A DNA stretch of 44,979 nucleotides. Origin: Rhodothermia bacterium (GTDB lineage: Bacteria > Bacteroidota > Rhodothermia > Rhodothermales > UBA2364). The notes under the pieces were generated by a model that was given only the letters and a program-made list of their open reading frames with translations, searched no databases and was not told the origin of the DNA. Positions 35,236 through 43,309 of the stretch are shown here, one piece after another; position 1 is the stretch's first letter; every line of letters begins with the position of its first letter. Both the position numbers and the translations under genes were made by a program. The DNA is taken from NCBI GenBank assembly GCA_017303715.1, contig JAFLBZ010000035.1:1-44979 (forward strand), written 5' to 3'.

Positions 35236-35577
35236 TTATTGGGGCTTCTTTTTTTGATACTCTGTCGGGGTTATACCATACTGTTGGCGAAAGCATTTGG
35301 TAAAGTAGGCTCCATTCGTAAAGCCCACTTCGATAGCAATTTGGGCAACCGAAAGTTGGTTCATACGAAGCAATAATGCAGCCTTTTGTAGCCGTGCAAT
35401 ACGGATATAATCACCCGGCGTGACACCAAAAACCTTCCGAAACCGCAAGAAGAAGCGCGTGCGTCCCAGTTTGAACTCGGCCATCAAATGCTCTAAGCCC
35501 AAATTGGGGTTCTTTAGGTGTGCTTGAACATACAGGCGCACCTTATGTTGAAAGACATCATGGGGGTTTTCTTTCAT
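35236..35577 (-). CDS. Stand-alone AraC-type DNA-binding domain protein
   Basis: ATG 35577 (MKENPHDVFQHKVRLYVQAH) is preferred to TTG 35628. About 113 residues form only the AraC/XylS double helix-turn-helix: LEHLMAEFKLGRTRFFLRFRKVFG (first HTH), then LSVAQIAIEVGFTNGAYFTKCFRQQYGITPTEYQKK (second HTH, classic signature). It closely resembles the C-terminal output domain of the hybrid regulator at 35928-39887 (HLNMGRTVFFKRFKEE, VAYQTGFNSIAYFTKSFREQFGVTPSEYQ). It may be a detached hybrid-regulator output domain or a small independent activator. A 21-base direct-repeat operator lies 128 bases upstream (35705-35733), suggesting self-regulation or control by the neighbour. Confidence 0.75.
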   Translation of the reverse strand: MKENPHDVFQHKVRLYVQAHLKNPNLGLEHLMAEFKLGRTRFFLRFRKVFGVTPGDYIRIARLQKAALLLRMNQLSVAQIAIEVGFTNGAYFTKCFRQQYGITPTEYQKKKPQ

Positions 35578-35704
35578 GCCATTTAGCTTAATTGATCTTG
35601 GAGTAATGCCAATCAAAGGCACAATCAAAAACTGTCATGGGTTTGCAAACAGATGAACAGGTATTGAAAAACTACCCCATTCCCCCTTCTGGGTGTTATT
35701 AAAA

Positions 35705-35733
35705 TCGTACACAAGTTTATAAGATTTGTACAC
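35705..35733 (-). promoter_or_regulatory. Direct-repeat operator before the AraC-type gene
   Basis: Plus-strand TCGTACAC (35705-35712) and TTGTACAC (35726-35733) lie 21 bases apart with TTATAA between them and AGAGG behind, as at 29350 and 31014. Outside these half-sites and TATA the sequences differ, so conservation is limited to the expected binding positions. Confidence 0.6.
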
Positions 35734-35873
35734 AGAGGTGTTTCACTTCAAGGCAAGAATTGAAATCTAAATTATTGTTATTATATAACTTAAATGCTAT
35801 TTATTTCACCCAATATCTTTCAGAGGCACAATCACAAGATTCTCACCAACCCAGCACGCACGCCATAAAAAAA

Positions 35874-35899
35874 AGAGGCCCATATTTTTAGGGGCCTCT
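35874..35899 (-). terminator. Terminator of the hybrid two-component regulator gene
   Basis: On the minus strand AGAGGCCCC and GGGCCTCT form an 8-bp stem around a short AT-rich loop, followed by a T-run of eight; it lies about 30 bases behind the stop at 35928. Confidence 0.85.
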
Positions 35900-35927
35900 C
35901 GATCCAAAGCAAATTTTACTTCTTCTT

Positions 35928-38900
35928 TTACGTTCGTTGATACTCCGATGGGGTTACGCCAAATTGCTCACGAAACGATTTGGTGAAGTAGGCAATGCTG
36001 TTAAATCCGGTTTGATAAGCGACTTCGGAAACATTCAAATCTTTTTGGCGCAGGTATTCTGCGGCGACTTCCAAACGTTTTTGACGCAAATACGCCAAAG
36101 GGCTAATTTCCATTTCTTCCTTGAATCGTTTGAAAAAGACGGTTCGCCCCATGTTTAGGTGAGCAGCAACCTCTTCTATCGCCAAGTCAGGATTGGGAAG
36201 GTGTTCTAAAACAAATTGTTGTACGGCCAAAGTAAAGGCGGAGGCTTGGGATTGTACCGGAACGAATGGCGGCTTTTTGTCTAAGGAAGCCTGCCGCATA
36301 TAAGCAAATAAATTCCGTACTTTCAGTTGTAACACATCAATATCAAATGGCTTCAAGATATAATCTACTGCCCCCAATGACAGTCCTTGCCTTAGGTCTT
36401 CATCTGCTGCACGCGCCGTCAGGAATATATATGGTATCCCTCTGGTGGCTGGGTTTTGTTGCAAGGCTTCGGCAACCTCAAAACCATTCATCATCGGCAT
36501 CATTACATCACAAATCACCAAATCGGGCAAGTGTGTTTGGGCTTGCACAATCCCATCTTCCCCATTGGCGGCTTCGTAAACCACATATTCGGCTTCAAAC
36601 ATTTGCCGAATAAACGCACGCAGATCGGGCTGATCTTCGATGATGAGCAAGCGTGGACAATCTGCTGAAGACAAAGGAGACTGATTTGATGCAGGCAATG
36701 GTGTACGTTCGGAAAATCGTTCATGTGTTGGTTCAGGCGTTGGGAGGAGTACATTTTCCGAAACGGGCAATTCAAGCGTGAAGGTACTGCCTTTTCCCAA
36801 TTCGCTTGTAGCGGTAAGCGTTCCATCATGCAATTTCGCCAAATCCGAAGCGAGTGCCAAACCAATGCCTGTACCGCCGCCTTGCTTGTTTCGGTCGTTT
36901 TTGGCTTGATAGAAGCGTTCGAAAATACGTGGCAAATCCTCTTCGGAAATGCCCCAGCCGTTATCCGAAACCGTCAATTCTACGGTTTTATTCGGTTTTG
37001 GTGCGAGCGTTACGGTTATTTCGCCCTGAATTTCGGTGAATTTGATGGCATTGCTGAGTAAATTGCCCAAGATTTGCTCCAACGCCGTCATGCTTGCCCA
37101 AACAGGAATCGGCGCATTGGGTACATTCACCACCAACTTAAGCTGTTTGTAATCGGCGAGACTTTGGAATGTGCCTGCAAAACGTTTCACAAACGCCGCC
37201 ATGTCCAAAGGCGCTTTATTCAGTTCAAAGCGTCCTGCTTCAATTTTGGTCAAGTCCAAGATTTGGTTAATCAGCCCTTGCAAACTCTTGACCTGCGACT
37301 GCATTTGATAAAGTGCTTCGCTGCCTTCAGCCGAATCCAAGTCTAAACGCTCTTTCTTCAATCGTTGAATCCAAGCCAAAAGCAAAGTAAGTGGCGTGCG
37401 AAATTCGTGGCTGACATTGCCAAAGAACAAGGTTTTGGCTTGGTCTAAGGAGCGCAATTCTTCGGTTTGGCGGGCAATGACTTCGGTGCGTTCTTGCACC
37501 TTTTCCTCCAATTCCCGATTTCGTGCCTCGAATTGCTGCGTCCGATATTGAACGGCATAACGAAACCCAAAGTAGCCGCCCACGCCCAAAAGCAGCGCCC
37601 ACAAGATCAGCGCCCACCACCGCGCGTACCAAGGCGGATAGACATAAAACGGAAACGAGGTTTCGCTGATGCGACCGTAGCTATCTTTCATGCGAACGTG
37701 CAACGTGTAACTGCCCGAAAGATTGGCGTATTGCCGTTCCGCATCGGTATTCCATGCTTGCCATTGGCTTTCTGCGCCTTCAAGTCGGGTTTGATATTCG
37801 ATCCCTGCCGCTGCGCCTTCTCGATGCCCGAAATAGAAACGAAGCGTGGAAACATCGGTCGAAAACGTCCATGAAGCAGGCAGATTGGCTTTTGCGCCTA
37901 AATACAGTGCTTCGCCCGAAAGGTGGTTAAACACCGCCGACACTTCCACCACAATCGGCGCTTGGGGCTTTTTCATGGCTTCGGGCTGGATTATAGCGAC
38001 TTTGCCCGATAACGAGCGCATCATCACCGAGCCGTCGGGCAATGCAAAAAGCATCGCCGCGCTATTGCGTTTGTCTAAACGATACGGAAGCCCGAACCAT
38101 TTATATTGCCCATTTTCCACCGTGAAATACCCTGTTCGGTCTTCAGCTACGAGCCATAATTTGCCATCAGGAGCAGGCAATATGGCATTCAGACGTGTCG
38201 CGGCATTGGGTTGCCAAATCTCGGTGGCGACAGTCCAATTATTGCGCTCAAAGCGAAAAACATGCTCTGAATCATAGATAAAAATCTTGTCGTTGTACTG
38301 AAAAATGCGGTCTAAGGATAAAAATCGTTGGGTAAATTCAGGATAACTCGTGGTGGAAAGGACATTTCCATTCGCATCGAATTTAAACTTGGTAAACTGG
38401 TCTGTTTTGTCCTTTCGTTCTTGCACCAGCAATTCATCGGGCGACACAGCATACATATCATTTACAGGAATCTTTTTCGTAGAAAGCACCGTTCCTTGTT
38501 TATCCAAGAGCCGTAAACCATTCTCGTCTCCAACCCAAACGCGGTCGGGTGCAATGTACAATGTTGCAACGGCTTTGCAAGGCGTATTCGGCGGAAGCGC
38601 TGTTTTTGCGCCATTTTGCAGATGCACAAGTTGCCTCCCATCACAAACCCATGTATTGTTGTTCAGCCCAATTGCGGCACTACCAATGATGGCTTTCGAG
38701 GTCGTATAAATCGGTTGAAAAGGCACATTCCATGCTTCACTTAGCTTTTTGCGCAGGATATTTTCGCCTGTGATAATGTACGCATACTCCTTGTCTTGCA
38801 AGTTTTTGGATAAATTTGAGATAGATTCGGTTTGTACCGGGGCTTCAAAAGAAGAACGCAAATCTATGTAGCCCATGCCTTCTGAGTTCACAAACCAAAT

Positions 38901-39887
38901 ACGATCTCGCTTATCTGTCAAAATATCGGTGGGTGGCGCGTTGAGTTTTAAGTCTGTCGGACTCCATTGCCGAAGGATTTTCCCTTCTTCATCGGTCATC
39001 ACAATTTGCGCATTGTTCAAAAGAAAAACATATCCTCCCGAAGCAAGCGCGCGATACATTCTAACCGCCACATTGGGGGCGAATCCTTGAATGTTAAAAG
39101 GCTTCAAACCAGAACTTGGGGAATACCGGAAAAATTGATGCGTAAAGCTTTTCATCAAGAGGCTTCCCTTTGCAGAACAACGGAGGTATAAGATATTCGT
39201 AACTTCTCCACCGGGCTTGGCAACTTCTAAAAGCACTTGTGCTTTACCTTTTTGGATTTTCGCCAATTGGTATTTTTCATGATCCACGATGTAGAAAGCA
39301 TCTGGCGAATTACAGTACGCAATGGTACCCGTTTGCCAAACGTGTTCCAATTTCCCATCAGGCTGCGCATGATTTTTAGCAAAAACGCCATCTGGACCCA
39401 CAAAATAGACGGCTTCTTTAGTATTCTGAATGTAAAAAGGCAATATTTCCTTTCGCTTCGATACTTCAGAATTTAGGTCTATGACATCAAATGTTCCGGC
39501 GGAATTGGGCTTGTATAAATTAGCCACACCTGATTTGCCCAAATAAATGCCCTCCTTAGAAGCGAAGAAAGCACGCCTTGTCTGATCAACCTCAAGCATT
39601 TTTAGCCAGCGATTTCCATCGTAACGGTAGATTGTACGATCCATATAGCCATATAGATTTTGATCTTCGCCAAGCGATAAGCCTATTACAGGTTTTTCTG
39701 CGCCCATCGCTTCCCACGACTTGAAGAAGATATTTGGCGTATTCTGCGTCCATGTAGAAATGGGTATTACCAGAAAGGTAAAGATTAAAAGCCACATCTT
39801 TTGTAGCTGTTGATACTCAGGGATTCCTTTGTTTGGCGGACGCATGATTAGAATCATTTTTTCGAGGGAAGACCTAAAGATAATCAT
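35928..39887 (-). CDS. Hybrid two-component regulator (propeller sensor, kinase, receiver, AraC output)
   Basis: The 1319-residue membrane protein begins with a short N-terminal signal/anchor (MWLLIFTFLVIPIST, about residues 31-45; an internal ATG at 39845 is also possible). A periplasmic region to about 750 has propeller-type repeats (IYRYDGNRWLK, DRIWFVNSEG, RVWVGDENGLRLLD, KLWLVAEDRTGYF) and a Y_Y_Y domain (EYQTRLEGAESQWQAW, GSYTLHVRMKDSYG). Then come a membrane helix (WALILWALLLGVGGYFGF), a kinase core with NVSHEFRTPL (phospho-His, about 827), ATPase boxes (NLLSNAIKFTE, DNGWGI, GTGIGLALA), a receiver domain with VICDVMMPMMNG (phospho-Asp, about 1125), and the AraC output domain. Such regulators sense glycans or other ligands and control neighbouring genes directly; the T9SS genes here are likely targets. 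Confidence 0.9.
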   Translation of the reverse strand: MIIFRSSLEKMILIMRPPNKGIPEYQQLQKMWLLIFTFLVIPISTWTQNTPNIFFKSWEAMGAEKPVIGLSLGEDQNLYGYMDRTIYRYDGNRWLKMLEVDQTRRAFFASKEGIYLGKSGVANLYKPNSAGTFDVIDLNSEVSKRKEILPFYIQNTKEAVYFVGPDGVFAKNHAQPDGKLEHVWQTGTIAYCNSPDAFYIVDHEKYQLAKIQKGKAQVLLEVAKPGGEVTNILYLRCSAKGSLLMKSFTHQFFRYSPSSGLKPFNIQGFAPNVAVRMYRALASGGYVFLLNNAQIVMTDEEGKILRQWSPTDLKLNAPPTDILTDKRDRIWFVNSEGMGYIDLRSSFEAPVQTESISNLSKNLQDKEYAYIITGENILRKKLSEAWNVPFQPIYTTSKAIIGSAAIGLNNNTWVCDGRQLVHLQNGAKTALPPNTPCKAVATLYIAPDRVWVGDENGLRLLDKQGTVLSTKKIPVNDMYAVSPDELLVQERKDKTDQFTKFKFDANGNVLSTTSYPEFTQRFLSLDRIFQYNDKIFIYDSEHVFRFERNNWTVATEIWQPNAATRLNAILPAPDGKLWLVAEDRTGYFTVENGQYKWFGLPYRLDKRNSAAMLFALPDGSVMMRSLSGKVAIIQPEAMKKPQAPIVVEVSAVFNHLSGEALYLGAKANLPASWTFSTDVSTLRFYFGHREGAAAGIEYQTRLEGAESQWQAWNTDAERQYANLSGSYTLHVRMKDSYGRISETSFPFYVYPPWYARWWALILWALLLGVGGYFGFRYAVQYRTQQFEARNRELEEKVQERTEVIARQTEELRSLDQAKTLFFGNVSHEFRTPLTLLLAWIQRLKKERLDLDSAEGSEALYQMQSQVKSLQGLINQILDLTKIEAGRFELNKAPLDMAAFVKRFAGTFQSLADYKQLKLVVNVPNAPIPVWASMTALEQILGNLLSNAIKFTEIQGEITVTLAPKPNKTVELTVSDNGWGISEEDLPRIFERFYQAKNDRNKQGGGTGIGLALASDLAKLHDGTLTATSELGKGSTFTLELPVSENVLLPTPEPTHERFSERTPLPASNQSPLSSADCPRLLIIEDQPDLRAFIRQMFEAEYVVYEAANGEDGIVQAQTHLPDLVICDVMMPMMNGFEVAEALQQNPATRGIPYIFLTARAADEDLRQGLSLGAVDYILKPFDIDVLQLKVRNLFAYMRQASLDKKPPFVPVQSQASAFTLAVQQFVLEHLPNPDLAIEEVAAHLNMGRTVFFKRFKEEMEISPLAYLRQKRLEVAAEYLRQKDLNVSEVAYQTGFNSIAYFTKSFREQFGVTPSEYQRT

Positions 39888-40012
39888 TTTCAGAATGCCA
39901 CTTGCTCGGTCAACAAAAAAATCGCCTTCCTTTGCTCTTCAACACCAATATTCGGAACAAAGAATAAATATCCATGGTGGTCTAAATTACCGTATCAAAG
40001 AAAAGCAAAACA

Positions 40013-40046
40013 AAACGGCCTCGATGTTTTATCACCGAAGCCGTTT
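40013..40046 (-). terminator. Terminator of the short T9SS protein gene 2
   Basis: AAACGGC (40013-40019) pairs with GCCGTTT (40040-40046), with TCG/CGA pairs inside and a TTTTAT loop; it lies 27 bases behind the stop of the 40073-41035 gene. Confidence 0.65.
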
Positions 40047-40558
40047 GCTTAATTGCCTTATGCCCAAATCCGCTACTTCACCAGTACAAGCGACTTATTG
40101 GCCACAAAATTCTCTCCTTTTACCCGCACGAAATAACGTCCGGAAGACAAGTCTTGGGCTTGGAAAGTGAAGGCATGGGTAGTTTGTCCGGCCAAACTTC
40201 CATTGTGCAGCGTAGCAACCTTGCGGCCTTGTAGGTCATAAATATTGATCTGCACCACCTGCGTTTGTGCCACGGCCAAGGTGAAGTTTGTTTGAGGATT
40301 AAAGGGATTCGGATACGCTTCCGAAAGCGCAAAAGTGTCTGTTAATTCCACAAAGACCTGCATCATCCGACCATAACTTACATACCCATTTTTATCATAT
40401 TGCGCAATGCGGAAAACGTGAGCGCCATACGCCAGATTTGGAACAGTAAACGAGTACTCGCTCAGGTCAATGGACGTACCTTTGCCTTGCACCTCGCCAA
40501 CTGGCTTCCATCCTTGGGGCGTTTGCTGTTCAATCACAAAGCGGTCGTTGTTGGTTTC
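40033..40558 (-). repeat. 526-bp near-identical repeat, copy 2
   Basis: Counterpart of 29520-30045, offset 10513 bases, same orientation, one visible substitution. The 10-kb segment between the copies holds the large FG-GAP/cadherin-like gene, the AraC gene and the hybrid regulator. Confidence 0.85.
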
Positions 40559-41035
40559 ACTAACGGTTTTCCAACTAAAAGTAACCGCTTGATTTTCCAC
40601 TTGTGCCGATTGGGAGGCCAACGAAATAGGCAGGATTACTGTTTGGGTACCTGTACCATTAAAAACTTCAATATTACTACAATCGCCTGACACCCAAGTG
40701 CCTAATTCAGGATAACGTGGTGGATTGGGGGTAGAATCTACCTCGTTATAAGCAGCAACTGCCCACCCACTTCCATCATTGACCTGAAGTTCCCATCTTG
40801 TGCCGGAATAAAAGATTCGAGCCGGTAATGGGTCAGGGGAAGAAGAGGTAAGCACATCCCCAGCATAAATATTTCGTCCTGATTCCGTTGATTGATACGT
40901 TAAGACATTAGATGTTGCAGGATTTGGAAAACATCCCCCATCCGCATCTTTAAAGGTAACCGTGTTGCCTGATTGGGCAAAGATTTGAGACGCTATGCTG
41001 AGCATAAGCGCACTAAGTAGAAGCAAAATTTTCAT
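40073..41035 (-). CDS. Short T9SS-secreted protein, paralogue 2
   Basis: The start at the ATG near 41035 (MKILLLLSALMLSIASQIFAQ) gives a clean signal peptide; the frame is open further upstream to 41143, but that part crosses the terminator of the preceding operon. About 320 residues. The N-terminal half (VTFKDADGGCFPNPATSN, GRNIYAGD, RWELQVNDGSGWAV, PELGTWVSGDC) is only distantly like paralogue 1. The C-terminal 160 residues differ at one residue (VQGKG against VKGKG). A fibronectin-like segment and T9SS type A sorting domain end the protein. No GTGTACGA operator is visible upstream, in contrast to paralogue 1. Confidence 0.75.
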   Translation of the reverse strand: MKILLLLSALMLSIASQIFAQSGNTVTFKDADGGCFPNPATSNVLTYQSTESGRNIYAGDVLTSSSPDPLPARIFYSGTRWELQVNDGSGWAVAAYNEVDSTPNPPRYPELGTWVSGDCSNIEVFNGTGTQTVILPISLASQSAQVENQAVTFSWKTVSETNNDRFVIEQQTPQGWKPVGEVQGKGTSIDLSEYSFTVPNLAYGAHVFRIAQYDKNGYVSYGRMMQVFVELTDTFALSEAYPNPFNPQTNFTLAVAQTQVVQINIYDLQGRKVATLHNGSLAGQTTHAFTFQAQDLSSGRYFVRVKGENFVANKSLVLVK

Positions 41036-41106
41036 AAAGGTATTTAATTGTGAATAAAGAAGATATAGTCTTATGACTACAAGGTAAATTTGTAAAATGA
41101 AAACAA

Positions 41107-41140
41107 CGTGGGCATCTTCGGCAGAAGGAAGATGCCCACG
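41107..41140 (-). terminator. Terminator of the tail-collar operon
   Basis: CGTGGGCATCTTC (41107-41119) and GAAGATGCCCACG (41128-41140) form a perfect 13-bp stem with an 8-base loop, followed on the minus strand by TTGTTTTCATTTT. It is 12 bases behind the stop of the last collar gene. Confidence 0.9.
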
Positions 41141-41152
41141 CATTAGGTTACT

Positions 41153-41689
41153 TTAGTTATCCCAATGCTCTGGGTAATACCCATCTACCGAGATGATGAA
41201 CATCATCGTAACGGTAGGCTGCATTAGGCTAATCGGTTGTGGGTTACTCGCACCAGCAGGCTGGGCGGTAATTTCCACCATTTCTTTCGCCATGCTACTA
41301 TCAGCGGTCGTATTGTATTCTTTATCGAAAGTGCCCGTACCAGCGGGATAACCTCCAACGGGAGAATCTTGGGTTCCCGAAGCAGTACTAACATTGAGTT
41401 TTACATTGACCTTATGGCCATGGACTGGGAGGTTTTCGGCTTTTAACACGTAGGACTCACTTCCACCTTTGAATCCCTGTGAGCGTTGTTGGTCTGGGGC
41501 AACGGGAATTCGACCGCGTAAGTCGGGTAAACCAAAAGTAGTTCTTCCATCCCCGCCAAAGCGCGTGCCCAGAATACTAAAAAGGGCTGTGTATTGTTGA
41601 ATCGGCAAGAGTTGGCCATCACAAGACATCCAGCCATGTGGAACGTAAGAGCCACTAAAAAGGCGAATTTCGCCAAGATATTGTTCCAT
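41153..41689 (-). CDS. Tail-collar domain protein 3 (microcystin-dependent-protein-like)
   Basis: The 178-residue protein starts EQYLGEIRLFSGSYVPHGWMSCDGQLLPIQQYTALFSILGTRFGGDGRTTFGLPDLRGR, split here by the conserved G-W-x-x-C-D-G-Q/R and F-x-LPDLRGR blocks of the phage tail-collar domain (PF07484; residues 5-60). The C-terminal half is variable (HGHKVNVKLNVST, NPQPISLMQPTVTMMFIISVDG). The end L/QPxxxxxFII/M..G.YP is typical of the MdpB-like family common outside prophages in Bacteroidota. Its precise role is unknown; relatives are short tail-fibre or surface-fibre tips. Third gene of an operon, 41 bases behind the second. Confidence 0.8.
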   Translation of the reverse strand: MEQYLGEIRLFSGSYVPHGWMSCDGQLLPIQQYTALFSILGTRFGGDGRTTFGLPDLRGRIPVAPDQQRSQGFKGGSESYVLKAENLPVHGHKVNVKLNVSTASGTQDSPVGGYPAGTGTFDKEYNTTADSSMAKEMVEITAQPAGASNPQPISLMQPTVTMMFIISVDGYYPEHWDN

Positions 41690-41730
41690 TTCTTTTTGGG
41701 TTTAAAACTGTTCAATGAAAACGGTTAGGC

Positions 41731-42258
41731 TTAGGATCGGGGCGGGTAATTCCCTTGTACTGCGATCATAAAGCCAATAATCATATAGGGCTGCTGAATC
41801 CCGAACGGTTTTCCCTGCCCTGTTGGCCCTAAAGTCGTTGTGGCGGCATCGGTAGCGATGGTTGCTCCAGTTGTAGGGCTGGCTCCATATTCAAGATCAC
41901 CCGCATTCTTGGCCCAATAAGCATCTTTGGGGGAAGACTGAGCTGCTGCTTGTCCACTTACTTTCACTTTTGCTGTGGCAGCATGGGTATGGGATGGCAT
42001 ATTATCAGGAGTAAGCGTTACGGTATCGCTACCCAAACTCATTCCAATGGGATATTGCCCAAGTGCACCAATGGGGGTACGGCCCTTTAGATTGGGAAGA
42101 TTGAAGGTTGAGACACCGTCTCCGCCATATATCGTGCCAATGATACTAAAAAGGGCTTGATAATCCCGAATTTGAAGGGTGCGCCCATCACACCACATCC
42201 AGTTTTTTGGTTCATAGCTGCCGGCAAACATCCGGATTTCGCCAATGTATTCTTCCAT
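41731..42258 (-). CDS. Tail-collar domain protein 2 (microcystin-dependent-protein-like)
   Basis: The 175-residue paralogue has EEYIGEIRMFAGSYEPKNWMWCDGR, YQALFSIIGTIYGGDGVSTFNLPNLKGRTPIG in two blocks as in the collar family, followed by a variable middle part rich in Ala/Thr and the conserved end (GIQQPYMIIGFMIAVQGNYPPR). No signal peptide is present, as usual for these proteins. It lies 43 bases behind gene 1 and 41 before gene 3; all three have the same orientation and no internal terminator. Confidence 0.8.
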   Translation of the reverse strand: MEEYIGEIRMFAGSYEPKNWMWCDGRTLQIRDYQALFSIIGTIYGGDGVSTFNLPNLKGRTPIGALGQYPIGMSLGSDTVTLTPDNMPSHTHAATAKVKVSGQAAAQSSPKDAYWAKNAGDLEYGASPTTGATIATDAATTTLGPTGQGKPFGIQQPYMIIGFMIAVQGNYPPRS

Positions 42259-42301
42259 AATGGTAAATTGCTAACAAGGTTAATTGAAAAGAAAGACCAA
42301 C

Positions 42302-42898
42302 TTAAGAGCGTGGAGGATAGATACCCTTAAGGGCAATGATGAAACAGACCGATAAAGAGGGAATCATGTTGTTCACAGGTTTTTTCCCGCCTTCAGTACT
42401 GACGTCAACCGTGGTCGCATTGGCTCCCAGATAGTCTGCGGCATCTCTGGTCATTGCATAGCAATTGTCGTTTTTGGAAAAACTGGCGTTTCCCGGATAG
42501 GCTTTGTCGGGCATTTGTGTTAACGTTCCTCCAGCGGTGTCTTTGCATTTCACCCCGATTGTTCCATTTGTTGGAGCATTTGGTGCGGCAGCCAATAATG
42601 GTGGGGTTTGGCTTTCAACTGGATGGGTATGGAGCGGAACATGGCTGTTATTAAAGGCAATGGAGGCATCACCTTTTGCTTCAGCTCTTTGATGTCCATT
42701 GCCGATGTGCATTGGCGCACGTCCGCGAAGGTCTGGTAATGCAAAGTCTGTTGTCCCATCTCCACCAAAGGCATTGCCCAGAAGTGAGAATAGGGCTTGA
42801 TTTTGCCGGATAGGCAGTTTTCGCCCGTCGCATATTGCCCAGCCTTCTGGAGCAAAATTCCCTGCGAACATGCGTATTTCACCTAATAGAGGTTCCAT
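42302..42898 (-). CDS. Tail-collar domain protein 1 (microcystin-dependent-protein-like)
   Basis: The 198-residue paralogue is the first gene of the operon. It has EPLLGEIRMFAGNFAPEGWAICDGRKL, QALFSLLGNAFGGDG and FALPDLRGRAPMHIG, then a longer variable region with three Cys (IGVKCKDTAGG, KNDNCYAM) that the other two lack, and the conserved end (MIPSLSVCFIIALKGIYPPR). The three paralogues look like an old tandem triplication. Upstream lie 411 bases with a direct repeat and then a hybrid regulator gene in the same orientation, suggesting control by that regulator. Confidence 0.8.
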   Translation of the reverse strand: MEPLLGEIRMFAGNFAPEGWAICDGRKLPIRQNQALFSLLGNAFGGDGTTDFALPDLRGRAPMHIGNGHQRAEAKGDASIAFNNSHVPLHTHPVESQTPPLLAAAPNAPTNGTIGVKCKDTAGGTLTQMPDKAYPGNASFSKNDNCYAMTRDAADYLGANATTVDVSTEGGKKPVNNMIPSLSVCFIIALKGIYPPRS

Positions 42899-43309
42899 AG
42901 GATTACGTTAGTTAGTTTGGTTAATAGATCCACATCTCCATCTGAAGACGTGGCGTGAAGGGTGATCTATTTTATTTGTAGTGGATGGGTATCTATGTGT
43001 TTATAGTAATTTACACTTGCAAGAGTACACTACAACAGCAGATATGCGTTGCATTGCTTATAAAATACTCGTAAACAAAGCGCTATTAGAATAACGCCTA
43101 TTCAGTAAAAAATTATGGATCAAAAAAACCAATAACAGAGAATAGAAGGTGGTGGAGGTGTGCTACTGGTCGCTTTTTCTCGTAGGGTAAACTGAAAATA
43201 CGCCCGACGACCGCCCTTAGCCTTGTCCAAAAGTCCTTTTTTACTTGTCCAAAAGTGTCAAAAACAAAAAAGACTTTTTTATTTTCCTTTTTTTGCCCCG
43301 TTTCTCACA
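42899..43309. other. Intergenic region before the tail-collar operon, with 13-bp direct repeats
   Basis: No gene seen. CTTGTCCAAAAGT occurs at 43222-43234 and again at 43244-43256, 22 bases apart, next to an A/T-rich stretch. This spacing of direct repeats is near two helical turns and could be an operator for an AraC-type output domain. A partial palindrome around 43079-43098 (GCGCTATT...ATAACGC) is also present. The repeats are 324 bases upstream of the first collar start. Confidence 0.5.

Noticed and set aside
41153-42898. Prophage remnant
   Set aside because: Only collar-domain genes are present; there is no capsid, portal, terminase, integrase or lysis gene. MdpB-like collar genes are common outside phages in this phylum.
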